Source: Bin87 sp965217175 (GTDB lineage Bacteria > Chloroflexota > Dehalococcoidia > Lucifugimonadales > UBA3495). From it: DNA of 64,000 nucleotides. How positions within the stretch are numbered: position 1 is the stretch's first letter; the number at the start of each line of letters is the position of its first letter. A model generated the notes under the pieces. The model saw nothing but the letters and a program-made list of their open reading frames with translations. It did no database searches and was not told the DNA's origin. A program made the translations under genes and the position numbers. Positions 1 to 9,480 of the stretch are shown here, one piece after another. The DNA lies in NCBI GenBank assembly GCA_965217175.1, contig OZ244251.1, forward strand, positions 434,001-498,000, in the 5' to 3' direction.

Positions 1-216
1 CAAGGCAACGCCGGTCAGACCGTACATCACGCCGAACGTCGCGTACATCCTCAACGGCCCGTCCGCCCCGACGCCTGCCCAAACGCTGATAGCGCTTCCC
101 AACAACGCGACGGCCTCCAAACGCCGCACCGGGAACCGATCCCCTAAGATGCCCCAGAACACCTTGGCCACCAGGGCGTAAAAGGTGTCCCGGCCCACAA
201 GTCCAGATACAACCGA
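1..216 (-). pseudogene. MFS transporter fragment, N-terminally truncated
   Basis: The minus strand is open from a stop at 217-219 to the window edge and reads like the middle of a major facilitator carrier. It has a loop of the motif-A type (GILGDRFPVRR) between two hydrophobic stretches. The only start candidate is a GTG at 196-198, only a few residues before the conserved loop, so the first membrane helices are missing. The rest lies outside the window. It could be the surviving end of a carrier cut by the rearrangement that brought in the neighbouring recombinase. The family is clear from the motif; substrate and integrity beyond the window cannot be judged. Confidence 0.5.
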
Positions 217-417
217 TCAGCCGCCCACAAGCCCCTTTGATCAGACCACTCGCCCCGCATTACTCCTCTCCAAACCGCTAACTCGGATGGCCCTGAGTAT
301 AACCCCCTCCCCAATCAGCCGGGGTTTCCGGCCGGATCTCTAGGGTCGGGCTACCGGAGATTTTGCGGCTGGCCGAGTCGGAGGACCCGCACCACATCCA
401 GAAACTGTGAGTGTTTG

Positions 418-1665
418 TCACTCACTCCGCCGGGCCACGTACGTTTGAATCGCGCTGATTACCTGGGCGGTGAGGCCAGTTCCGTCGGCTGTCATAAGAT
501 GGAGGAGATGGTCGTGCAAATCGGTTGGGATTTTGCAGGTAAACTCGGCGAATTCCGTCCGCTTGATTGGCTGCAACGGAGTTTGAATCGGTTTGCCGGT
601 GCGTTCGCTGACGTATTCGGAGATCGCCCTGATGATCTGATCGGTCAGTCCGGTGTCGTCGTCCGCCATGAGGTATCCCAGGTGGCGACGCATTTCCGGA
701 GGTATCCGACAATGAAGGGTGCTGGTGTCTATCGAAGGGGTCTTGGGTGCCGGGCGTCGCTGCGGCGGCGACCGTCGCTTTGGAGGGTGGGCTGTCGTTG
801 CTATGGGCATCCTTGGGGAGGTCGGCGGGAAGAAAAGTGGGCTCTGCGATACCAATCCCAATCTCCGGGCCGGTGAGTGGATCGCATGGTCTGCGGCCAC
901 GTCGTTGCCGGCTAGGTGAACGTATATCATGGTGGTTTCGATGCGGGTATGTCCCATGATCTGCTGGAGTTGCCTTACACCGCCCCCTTCTCGGATGTAG
1001 AACGTACCGAGAGTGTGGCGCAATGTGTGTGGCCCGGTTTTGGGTCCAGTGATGCTGGCGTGTTCAAACATCCGACGATAGACGAGCATGATTCCTTCGC
1101 GGGTCAGGGGCCCTTGCCTCCCAACCCACAAATGTTCGCCCGCACCGAGGTCCCCCAACAAGATTACTAACTCGCTGGAGACCGGAACTTGGCGCTCGCC
1201 CGTCTTGCCGCTGACAACCAGCCAACCGTCCCTCACGTGGTGATGCCGCAGAATGGCTACCTCCGCCAGGCGCAAACCACAATCCAGGATCACGAGTAGT
1301 AAGGCTCGGTCCCTGGTGGAATCAGCCACTGCGAATAAGCGGGAGATTTCGTCCCGGGTCAACACCCTACGGGTTTGCGTACGCCGTCTGGGCGGAGTTA
1401 GCCCCTTGCACGGATTGGGCCAACGGTGGCGCAGCTCAGCCCAACTGAAGAACGCCTTCAAGCACTTTAGCAGGTCGCGGCGGCTTTCCGCCCCTAACGA
1501 TCCGTCGCCAATGAGTGGAACCAGGTCGAACCCGTCGCGCGGCAGCTCGGCGCAAATTCGACTGAGCCGTTTAAGCGCCCACTGATATTGCGAGACGGTT
1601 TTCTCCGCGAGGCCCCGGAGCCGGCAATGGGCCAGGTATTCGTCCACCAGTGGCGCCGTTTGCAT
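418..1665 (-). CDS. tyrosine recombinase with C-terminal tandem ribbon-helix-helix-like modules
   Basis: Site-specific recombinase of the phage-integrase family. An N-terminal SAM-like core-binding domain covers about residues 1-95 and the catalytic domain about 105-260. The catalytic set is visible: Arg132 (CGLRLAEV), Lys154 (SGKTGERQ), His213 and Arg216 (HTLRHT), His239 (GHTRIETT) and Tyr248. After a Pro/Arg-rich linker (about 275-315) come two similar modules of about 40 residues, 317-356 (CRIPPEMRRHL then a helix) and 374-413 (CKIPTDLHDHL then a helix). Both have the strand-helix-helix pattern of Arc/CopG proteins. I chose the ATG at 1665 because GGAGGG lies eight bases upstream; a start 15 codons earlier lacks a ribosome site. 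The gene lies between an MFS fragment and tRNA-Gly. The recombinase call is firm; the RHH reading is from pattern only. Confidence 0.88.
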   Translation of the reverse strand: MQTAPLVDEYLAHCRLRGLAEKTVSQYQWALKRLSRICAELPRDGFDLVPLIGDGSLGAESRRDLLKCLKAFFSWAELRHRWPNPCKGLTPPRRRTQTRRVLTRDEISRLFAVADSTRDRALLLVILDCGLRLAEVAILRHHHVRDGWLVVSGKTGERQVPVSSELVILLGDLGAGEHLWVGRQGPLTREGIMLVYRRMFEHASITGPKTGPHTLRHTLGTFYIREGGGVRQLQQIMGHTRIETTMIYVHLAGNDVAADHAIHSPARRLGLVSQSPLFFPPTSPRMPIATTAHPPKRRSPPQRRPAPKTPSIDTSTLHCRIPPEMRRHLGYLMADDDTGLTDQIIRAISEYVSERTGKPIQTPLQPIKRTEFAEFTCKIPTDLHDHLLHLMTADGTGLTAQVISAIQTYVARRSE

Positions 1666-1800
1666 AGGCAACGCCCTCCAAATGGCTGCCAGTATAGTGA
1701 ACCGAAACAATCGTCTTTGTCTCTAAGTTGGTTGCCATCGCCGGGGGGCCTTGCTACACTAACGCCAACAATTGAACGTCTCCATGTCCCTCTTCGCTGG

Positions 1801-1872
1801 GCGGGCGTAACTCAGTGGTAGAGTGTTTGCTTCCCAAGCAAAAAGTCGTGGGTTCGAATCCCATCGCCCGCT
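1801..1872 (+). tRNA. tRNA-Gly (anticodon CCC)
   Basis: Cloverleaf with acceptor stem GCGGGCG/CGCCCGC, a D-arm region CTCAGTGGTAGAGT, an anticodon stem around the loop TTCCCAA (anticodon CCC, reading GGG codons), and a T arm GTGGGTTCGAATCCCAT. The discriminator base is T, and CCA is encoded directly after it at 1873-1875. The 5' end lies about 135 bases from the start of the divergent recombinase gene. Confidence 0.93.
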
Positions 1873-1980
1873 CCAAAACCGCTGTCTGTCTCACGCATCG
1901 TCCCGAGAACCGCATTGCCCCGCGCGGTGCACCCCGAGAGATTCGGCCCGACTCACACCCCATCACAGGATTTGCTCAAC

Positions 1981-2778
1981 ATGACATCTGCAACCCAACC
2001 CTGGACGTCCAGCATCACCGAGATTTCCGGCTCCAGCGTGGAATTGGTAACCGGCGGCTCGGGCAACCCCCTGGTCATCCTGCACGACGAGCTGGGGCAT
2101 CCCGGCTGGCTCAACTATCATCAGGCCCTGTCCCGGAATCACACGGTGCACGTCCCGTCGCATCCGGGATTCGGACAGTCGGACCAGCTGGACTGGTCGA
2201 TGAAGATGCACGACATGGCCATCTGGTATCTGGGCGCGTTCGACAAGCTGGGGCTGGAGGGCGCCGACCTTATGGGATTCTCCCTGGGGGGTTGGCTGGC
2301 CGCCGAACTGGCGACCATGTGCCCGCAGCAGTTCCGTAAACTGATTCTGGTTGGGGCTGGCGGCGTCCGTCCGCCCGGCGGCCAAATCTTTGACATGTTC
2401 GAGGTGACACCGCCGTTGTTTATTCAGGCTTCCCTGCTGGACCCCGATGGCACGCCGGAGTACCGGGACATTTGCCCTGCCGAGCCCGACGAAGACCTGC
2501 TGGAGCGCTGGGAAACGGCTTTGGAAGGCACCTGCCGCGTTTCCTGGCGGCCGTATATGCACGATCCTGGCCTGGTGCACCAGGTCTACCGGCTGGAGCG
2601 AATACCCACCCTGTTGATCTGGGGAGAACAGGACGCCATCGTGCCGGTGGGCGCCGGGCAGGAATACCACCGTCGCATCCCCGGCAGCCGCCTGGAGATT
2701 ATCGAAAACTGCGGCCACCACCCCGAGTTGGAAGCCACCGATCGGTTTGTGAGCCTGGTCGAGGAATTCCTGGCGTAG
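1981..2778 (+). CDS. alpha/beta-fold hydrolase
   Basis: Soluble hydrolase of 265 residues. The nucleophile elbow GFSLGG places Ser101, the acid is probably Asp218 (GEQDAIVPV) and the base His246 (CGHHPE), so a full Ser-Asp-His triad is present. An oxyanion segment (LHDELGHPGW) occurs near residue 35. Relatives cleave esters, lactones or C-C bonds, and the substrate here is unknown. The ATG at 1981 is preferred over an in-frame ATG 22 codons upstream because homologous sequence begins after it and AGGA lies about ten bases upstream. The gene follows tRNA-Gly and stands alone on this strand. A second hydrolase of the same fold lies at 15.0-15.9 kb. Confidence 0.85.
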   Translation: MTSATQPWTSSITEISGSSVELVTGGSGNPLVILHDELGHPGWLNYHQALSRNHTVHVPSHPGFGQSDQLDWSMKMHDMAIWYLGAFDKLGLEGADLMGFSLGGWLAAELATMCPQQFRKLILVGAGGVRPPGGQIFDMFEVTPPLFIQASLLDPDGTPEYRDICPAEPDEDLLERWETALEGTCRVSWRPYMHDPGLVHQVYRLERIPTLLIWGEQDAIVPVGAGQEYHRRIPGSRLEIIENCGHHPELEATDRFVSLVEEFLA

Positions 2779-2899
2779 TCCTCCGGCGAATTCGTCCCGA
2801 TGACGGGGTTCCCACCCTCTCCCATTAAGGGTTAGGAGATCTTTTTAGTTACCGGAGAGGCATCGCTCTCGACGCACACACGGGCGCGGAGGTGATTTG

Positions 2900-5800
2900 A
2901 TGGGAAAGCCTCGTTCGACTGTCATGCGAATAGGCTGGCTTTACGTTGCTACGCTGATACTCGCCCTGCTGGTGGGGGCGGCTTTGTTTGCGCCCTCCCC
3001 GGCGCTGGCCCAGGATTCTCCGTCTACGTGCGACGCGTCGGGCGACGACAACGACCTGCTCTACTGCGTGTGGTTGGTGGAGCCACGTTTCGCCGGCATG
3101 AGCGTGGACCAGTCCGACGCCAATGTGCTGCGGGTGCTGCTCACCGGCGACGGTCCCCATGACGCAGCGGGCCACCGGGTGCTGGCGGAAGTCAACCGCC
3201 TGTGGAACCGGGAGTTTACCGGATTCACGGTCGCCAACGCCGACTACACCATTGGCGAACTCAAGGGTTGGTTTGACACCGTGGCCGCCGACTTCCACGA
3301 GCAGATGACCGGCGTCGACCTGGACGAATATGCCAACCGTATCACCGTAATGGTGGCCGACTTGGACGCCGACCAGGACACGGTGGCCGAATACGTCGCC
3401 GGGTTGGGCGTGCCGGCGGAAGCGCTAGTGGTTCGGGAAGACCGCCTGTTGTTGCCGGATCCCGCGCCTGAACCGCAGGTTGGGATAGGGCTCCACACTG
3501 GTTTGCCACAAGGATTGCAAACCGGCTTGGACCCGTTTGTGGGCGGAGGAGAAATCTACAGTTGGGATGGGAGCGCAGGGGACAGTTGTACCTTGGGGTT
3601 TCCGATTGCATTCTTCAATGCGGAAGGGAGATACGAACAGGGATTCATAACGGCCGGGCATTGCGATCGCGGAGATCCCTTTTTTGGCTACGGATATGCT
3701 GGGCATGCCATTTACCTGGCGTATTTGGGCGATACGCAACGAAGCGCTTATTCCTCGGGAGTCGATGCGCTGTACGCCAAGAAGGCGGGGACCCTTCCGC
3801 CATTGGGTGTGGGATTAATTGCCAGAGTCCGGCAGGAAAACACATCAGGAGGGAACGCATCCGGGTATGAACTACTGCTGGACGCAGACGATCCTCATTT
3901 TCAGATAACGTCGACCAGAAGCCCCTTTCTGGGGGAAACTGTCCACAAAATCGGAAGAACATCAGGGTGGACCTCAGGGTCGGTAACTGTAACTTGCCAG
4001 GCGTTTATTGATAATGACACTGGGCAACAGTTTGATTGCGCGGCCGACGCTGCCATGGGGATAGAACCCGGGGACAGCGGTGCTCCAGTATTCGCCATCG
4101 AAAGCGACGGCACTGTGGCCTTGGTGGGGCTCGCAACCCACAAAACCAAAGCCCCCCAAGGCGCCCGTTTCATGCTCGCACATCGGGTGTTGTCAGAACT
4201 GTTTTATCTGCAAGGAATCCCTTCCGGAAACGTATGGCTCACCAACGACCCGCCTCCTATCCTGACCAATATCGACATCACCAGCACGCCCATCTCCGGA
4301 GATACCTACCAACCCGGCGAAACCATCGAGTTCACCTACACCTTCAGCGAGCCGGTAGTGTTATACCCGGGCCTAAAGCCCTCAGTGCTATTCCTGGTGC
4401 CGGTCGGAGAGTACCGCCGCGCCCATTAGACGCCGAGCGTTCTACTGCTGCGGGCGACGACAAACTGGTATTCACCTGGGAGGTCGAATCCGGCTTTGAT
4501 GGGGAACTGCGGATAGGTCCCGGCCTACCGGCAAATCCCGTCTCCATCGGCAACTTTGACGGTGAGCCTTTGGTGGGCACCAAGCTGGAGGACTGGCGCT
4601 CCGCTCAGATCGGCCAAAAGGGCGGCGGGCCACAGATGGAGCTAGGCGTCTTCTCCGGCGCGCCGGTGCAGGATAGCGACTACCAGCCCGGCGAGTTGAT
4701 CCATGTCGCCACTCGCTGGGACCGCCCGGTCAAGGTTGACCCCGACAACCCGCCTTACGTCCTGATCTTCATGAATTCCAGCCCCAATGGAGTGCGCGCC
4801 GAATACGACCAGGCATTGACTGAGGCCCAGGTCAACCGATGGGTGATGTTCTCCTACCAGGTCCAGATCGGCGACGAGGACGACGACAAGCTCTGGCTGG
4901 GCAACAGGGATAACGGCGTCAACAGTCTGGGCAACGCGGCCGGCATCACAGATTACTCGGGGAATGCCGCGGAGGATTCATGGGAACCTGACAGTTACAG
5001 CAGGTACGGCGCCAAAACACCCAGTGGAGCCCCCGCCGTATCCTCGGCTGGTTTCGTGTTTCAATACCGGAACGGCCAGTTAGTTATCGAGCAAATCCAA
5101 CCTGGCGAGGTGGTGGAATTCAGGGTGCGCTTCGACCGACCGGTGCGGGTGGACGAAAGCGACCCGCCCTGGATCAACCTGCATATAAACAGCGAGGGTA
5201 CAGTCCCGGTGCGGGCCTACTACGACCCTCAACGCACGGCGGTTTTCCATGAACCCAGCGTGTTGTCCTTCACCTACACCGTGCAGGACGGCGACAGCGA
5301 TGACGACCGGGTCTGGGTGGGCAACGACAACTTGAAGAACGCCGGTAGTATCACCGACTATGTAGGGAACGCGGCCAGAGGCGGCGGACTTGGCACCAGC
5401 CTTGGCCACAACGTGGGTGACACTGGAGCGCCCAGCATCACCAACGTTGCCTTTACCAGCAGACCCCTGTTCGCCGGGTAATATCAACCGGGCGAGGTCA
5501 TCGAGATTACCCTCACCGCCGATGAGTCGGTGAAGGTGGATGACAGCAACCCACCCAACCTGCTCATCCACGTGGGAGGCCGCTACCCCCAACCCGCCTA
5601 CGATGCGGACCTGAGCCTGGCGGCCGGATCCAATAAGCTGGTTTTCACCTGGACCGTAGAGGACGGGTATTCCGACGATGACGGCTTCCTCATCGGGCCG
5701 GGAGATTTCCGAAATGCCGGCGGTGTTACCGACTGGTCGGGCAAAGCCATCAACACGAGGTTGCCCGGATATTGGGGCACCGACCTCCATCACAAAGTGG

Positions 5801-6510
5801 GCGATCTGGGTGCACCCCTCATCACCGATGTTTCTGCAACCAGTTCCCCAGCATCGGGTAATACTTACTCCTCGGGGGAGACCATCGAGATCACCCTCAC
5901 CGCCAGCGAGCCCCTGACGGTGCCCACCGGTCAGGAACCCCAACTGGTCGTGGAGGTTGGCAGCCAATATCCTGCCTTTCGCTACGATAGAGGGCGAAGC
6001 CAGGCCGCCGGCGGCAATCACCTGGTCTTCACCTGGACGGTGCAGGATGGCTACCAGGATGACAACGGCATTCTGGGGCTGCTCGACTCCCTGCGCGATG
6101 CCGGAGCGGTCGTGGATGGTTCTGGCAATGCGCTGAACGCCGAATTGCATCAATATTGGAACTTCCCCAATCAGCGAGTCGATGCTGGAGCTAAACCGGC
6201 CCGTCCGAACAACCTGACAGCCACGGCCGGCAATGGGCAGGTTGCTTTAGATTGGCGGGATCCCGGCAACACATACATCACGCACTATCGGTATCGACAG
6301 AGCACAGACGGAGGCGCTACCTGGGAGGATTTGGGACAAGGCGCCCAAGGCTGGTTAGATATACCCGGCAGCGGCCACGCTACCACCTCTTACACTGTGG
6401 TCAACTTAATGGCCGGCACTGAATATACTCTCGAGATAGTTGCGATCAATTCCCGCATCGGTGGCGGCTGGAGCGAACCGTCCCGCTCGGTGCGCGCTAC
6501 GCCGAACTGA
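2900..6510 (+). pseudogene. secreted S1-type serine protease with SwmB-like repeats and C-terminal Fn3 domain, broken twice
   Basis: One former gene of about 1,200 codons. An ideal GGAGGTGA precedes the ATG at 2900. A signal peptide (hydrophobic core, cleavage near ALAQ) leads to a propeptide-like region, then a trypsin-like domain with His (TAGHCD), Asp (SGVDALYA) and Ser (EPGDSGAPV). Beta-sandwich repeats follow, each with a GxTYQPGExIE start, a YD element and a KLVFTWxVxxG end. The last about 100 residues look like fibronectin type III (ATAGNGQVALDW ... TEYTLEIVAINS). A one-base loss between 4428 and 4429 turns an expected TAx GAC (Tyr-Asp) into a TAG stop and moves the reading frame; a second in-frame stop, TAA, lies at 5479-5481. 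The N-terminal piece (to 4429) could still yield a secreted protease with one repeat. Sequencing error is the alternative. Confidence 0.8.
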
Positions 6511-6645
6511 CCAGGGAGCCAGGTTAGCCAGTCCGCAATCACGGTTTGTGGTAAACCGGTGCATAGCACATGCGGGAAGAGGTCCGCTCATCCCCAGCCG
6601 TCCTTCGACAGGCTTAGGAAGAACGGACGCTACCCGTAGTTTCGG

Positions 6646-6668
6646 CCCCTCTCCCATCGGGAGAGGGG
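6646..6668. repeat. dispersed palindrome CCCCTCTCCC-atc-GGGAGAGGGG
   Basis: A perfect 10-bp inverted repeat with a 3-base loop, followed by GGTTGGGGTGAGGGC. Close relatives lie at 14978-14998 and, in altered form, near 14934. It sits between the convergent ends of the protease gene and the ThDP enzyme and may act as a bidirectional terminator, though no T-run follows. Confidence 0.75.
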
Positions 6669-6693
6669 TTGGGGTGAGGGCCGTGCCAAATGG

Positions 6694-8361
6694 TCAGTGG
6701 GCCACGTGGGTGGGAGCCCAATCTCCGTAGATCGGGTACTGGCTGCAGATGAACTCGATGTACGATGGCTGTCCGGTGTCGTTGGCCGCCAGCGCGCGCT
6801 GCATGGCGGGGATCACGTCCCGCGGCTCGGTGACCCGCTCGGCGTGGAGACCCAGTTCGGATGCCACCCGCGACATGTCCAGGTCCTCCGGGCCCAACAC
6901 TCGGTGCGTGTAGGGGTCGTGGCCGTCGCCCCAGAACCCGGGGCCGTAGCCGGCGAAACCGCCGTTGCTGATGTGTGCCACCGTGATGCCGATGTTCTGG
7001 CGCACGGGTACTTCCAGGTTGCCCAGCATGTAGCCGACGCCGGCATCGCCAGTTACCGCAACGCACTGCCGCTGGGGGAAGGCCAGCTTTGCCGAAAGGG
7101 CCGCCGCCAGTCCGAAGCCCAGCGTGGAGATGTTGCCCCATCCCAGGAACCCCCGGGGAATCAGGGTGTCGTACACCGTGCTGAGCTGGTCGCGCGTGTT
7201 GCCGGAGTCGTGGGTCACGAAGGAATTGTACGGATCAAGCACCTTCATAAAGTCGCCATACACGCGGTACGGATTGATGGGCGTGTCGTCTGACACCATC
7301 ACTTCGCGGTACTGGGCCAGGCCGGCGTCGCGGGCGGCCTTGACCTCAGCGACCACACCGTTGGCGGGGCGGCCGGCTCCCGACGTGCGACGCGATACCT
7401 CGTCGGCAAGGGCTTGCAGCGTGAATCTGGCGTCGCCGATGACGGCGTGGTGGGTCGGGTAGATGCGGTTCAGGTAGAACTCGTCCAGGTTGCACTGGAT
7501 GATGGTTTTGCCTGGCGCGTTGGGTATCCCGTGGGTGAACCGACCGGGTGACAGGCTGGAGCCAACCGCGAGAATGACGTCGCTTTTTTCCAGATACTCG
7601 ATGGGATGGTCGCCGCGCACGCCGACGAATAGCGGGTGGTTCTCCGGAAAAGCTCCCTTGGCCTTCAGCGTGGTAATGACAGGTGTGTTGACCAGCTCCG
7701 CGAATGCCGTCAATTCGGCAGAGGCTCCGGCGTAGATGACGCCCTCGCCCGCGTAGATCAGCGGGTTCTGCGCGCCCATTAGCAGGTCTACGGCGGTGAC
7801 AACGTCGGAAGGATCCGGCGCGGATTTCCAGCCCTTGACTGGTGCGTAAGGATCGACGGTTTCGTCGTAGATGCCGGCGGCGTTGGGCACGGCCAGCACC
7901 ACCGGTCCCGGCCGGCCGCTGCGGAGCATGGTGAAGGCGCGGCGCATGAACTCGGGCACCCGCTCGGGACGGTCGATGTAGCCGAACCACTTGGTAACGG
8001 TTTTGAGGCTGGTGGTAACGTCGAACAGCGTATTTTCGGTGCTGCCTGCCGGCACGCCGTCGGTGATGCACAGCATCGGCGAGTTGTCCTCAAAGGCCTG
8101 GGCAAGACCGGGATAGGAATACTGCAGGCCAGCGCCGTTGACTCCACCCTGCACGGTGCAGACACCGATGCGGTCGCCGCCGGTGACGCGGGAGAATGCG
8201 TCGGCCAGGGCAACGGCGTAGCGGTCGTCGCGCATCATGATCATGGGCATGCCCTCGCGTCCCAGGGCGTTGTTGATGCGACAGACGGGGAAGGTGGAGA
8301 CCCACTCCACACCTTCCTGCTTCAGAATGCGGGCGATAGCGGTTGCGACATCTATGCTCAT
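6694..8361 (-). CDS. thiamine diphosphate-dependent enzyme, acetolactate synthase-like
   Basis: 555 residues with the three-domain layout of the acetolactate synthase/benzoylformate decarboxylase family: N-terminal pyrimidine-binding domain, central domain (about 190-330) and C-terminal diphosphate-binding domain with GDAGVGYMLGN...SNGG, a variant of the GDG...NN metal/ThDP motif. The residue that normally is the conserved Glu activating the cofactor (RHEQA in the paralogue at 19.6 kb) is Asp46 here (MRDDRYAVALAD). ATG at 8361 with GAGGA upstream. Members act on 2-oxo acids or acyl-CoA substrates and the true reaction is unknown. It is monocistronic on this strand, with the methyltransferase locus divergent from it. 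The family call is firm, the catalytic activity less so. Confidence 0.85.
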   Translation of the reverse strand: MSIDVATAIARILKQEGVEWVSTFPVCRINNALGREGMPMIMMRDDRYAVALADAFSRVTGGDRIGVCTVQGGVNGAGLQYSYPGLAQAFEDNSPMLCITDGVPAGSTENTLFDVTTSLKTVTKWFGYIDRPERVPEFMRRAFTMLRSGRPGPVVLAVPNAAGIYDETVDPYAPVKGWKSAPDPSDVVTAVDLLMGAQNPLIYAGEGVIYAGASAELTAFAELVNTPVITTLKAKGAFPENHPLFVGVRGDHPIEYLEKSDVILAVGSSLSPGRFTHGIPNAPGKTIIQCNLDEFYLNRIYPTHHAVIGDARFTLQALADEVSRRTSGAGRPANGVVAEVKAARDAGLAQYREVMVSDDTPINPYRVYGDFMKVLDPYNSFVTHDSGNTRDQLSTVYDTLIPRGFLGWGNISTLGFGLAAALSAKLAFPQRQCVAVTGDAGVGYMLGNLEVPVRQNIGITVAHISNGGFAGYGPGFWGDGHDPYTHRVLGPEDLDMSRVASELGLHAERVTEPRDVIPAMQRALAANDTGQPSYIEFICSQYPIYGDWAPTHVAH

Positions 8362-8538
8362 AACAAATTAGTCCTCGTGGCGGTATAAGTTCGAAAAAGC
8401 GTGGGTGGATTGTAACATTCGTTGGGGGTGGTGACAGGCAGGGCGTTGCGAGGGTTGTCGATAATTGCTAGCATGCCCCCCACGGTTTGTGAACGTTTCT
8501 CTGTTATGCAGTATGATCTAACCCCCAGGCCATACCAA

Positions 8539-9480
8539 ATGAACTATTCTGCAACACAACTGACAATGCCGAGCCAGTCCCGGAGCGAACCTTATCGCTG
8601 CTTACCCTCGCAATGTTCATCGGAGGAATGGGATCCTTCCGCTGCCGTGGCCAGGCCGATAATCGCACTGGAGGACAACCTTTCGTTCATGAAACGGCTC
8701 CCTAGTGAACAAATGAAATTGATCGTGACTTCACCACCGTATAACTTGGACAAAGAATACGAGACAAAGTCGTCATTCGATGACTATCTTGAGGCACAGA
8801 AATCGGTGATATCCGAGGGTGTTCGCCTTTTGCACGACCGCGGAACGCTGTGCTGGCAGGTGGGTAATTACGTCGAGAATGGCGAGATTATTCCATTGGA
8901 TGCTGTCTTATACCCTATCTTTCGTCAGCATGGGCTCAAACTTCGCAACCGGATTATTTGGCACTTTGGGCACGGATTGCATTCGACACGAAGATTGTCG
9001 GACCGTTACGAGACGATTAATTGGTGGACTAAAAGCGACGATTACACCTGGAACCTGGACACTATTCGCGTACCAGCAAAATATCCGGGGAAACGACATT
9101 TCAAGGGTCCCAACATAGGGGAAATATCTGGTAATCCCAAAGGCAAGAATCCTGGTGACGTTTGGGAAATCCCAAATGTGAAAAGTAATCATCTGGAAAA
9201 GACGATTCATCCTTGCCAATTCCCGGTGGAGCTAGTAGAACGGCTGGTCGTGTCTATGACTGACCTCCACGATTCCATATTAGATCCGTACATGGGCGTG
9301 GGTTCATCGGTGATCGCCGCTTTGAAACATGGACGCTCGGCTTATGTATGCGATACGGTCCGCGAATACGTAACCATAGCCCGGCAGAGGGTGCACCAAT
9401 GGGATCTGGGCGTCTTCAAAACTCGCCCGATGGGCAAGCCCATCTATGATACATCCAAGCCGCGGGGCGGCCAATCATGA
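8539..9480 (+). CDS. type II DNA methyltransferase, beta class, of a BglII/BstYI-like R-M locus
   Basis: Amino-methyltransferase with motif IV first (TSPPYNLD, Ser-Pro-Pro-Tyr about residue 65-68) and the AdoMet site near the C-terminus (DPYMGVGSSV, about residue 250), the order of beta-class enzymes. SPPY is typical of N4-cytosine enzymes but also occurs in N6-adenine ones. Its stop overlaps the ATG of the adjacent broken endonuclease (ATGA at 9477-9480), as in translationally coupled R-M genes. The start is uncertain: in-frame codons exist at 8473 and 8506, and I chose the ATG at 8539 because AGG lies nine bases upstream and motif-bearing sequence begins later. With the endonuclease dead it should act as an orphan methylase. 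The recognition site may be of GATC-core type by family analogy, which is inference. Confidence 0.85.
   Translation: MNYSATQLTMPSQSRSEPYRCLPSQCSSEEWDPSAAVARPIIALEDNLSFMKRLPSEQMKLIVTSPPYNLDKEYETKSSFDDYLEAQKSVISEGVRLLHDRGTLCWQVGNYVENGEIIPLDAVLYPIFRQHGLKLRNRIIWHFGHGLHSTRRLSDRYETINWWTKSDDYTWNLDTIRVPAKYPGKRHFKGPNIGEISGNPKGKNPGDVWEIPNVKSNHLEKTIHPCQFPVELVERLVVSMTDLHDSILDPYMGVGSSVIAALKHGRSAYVCDTVREYVTIARQRVHQWDLGVFKTRPMGKPIYDTSKPRGGQS

Noticed and set aside
418..1872. Left recombinase integrated into tRNA-Gly
   Set aside because: The recombinase lies on the 5' side of the tRNA, whereas tRNA-targeting elements normally lie past the 3' end. No repeat of the tRNA 3' end was seen on the left.
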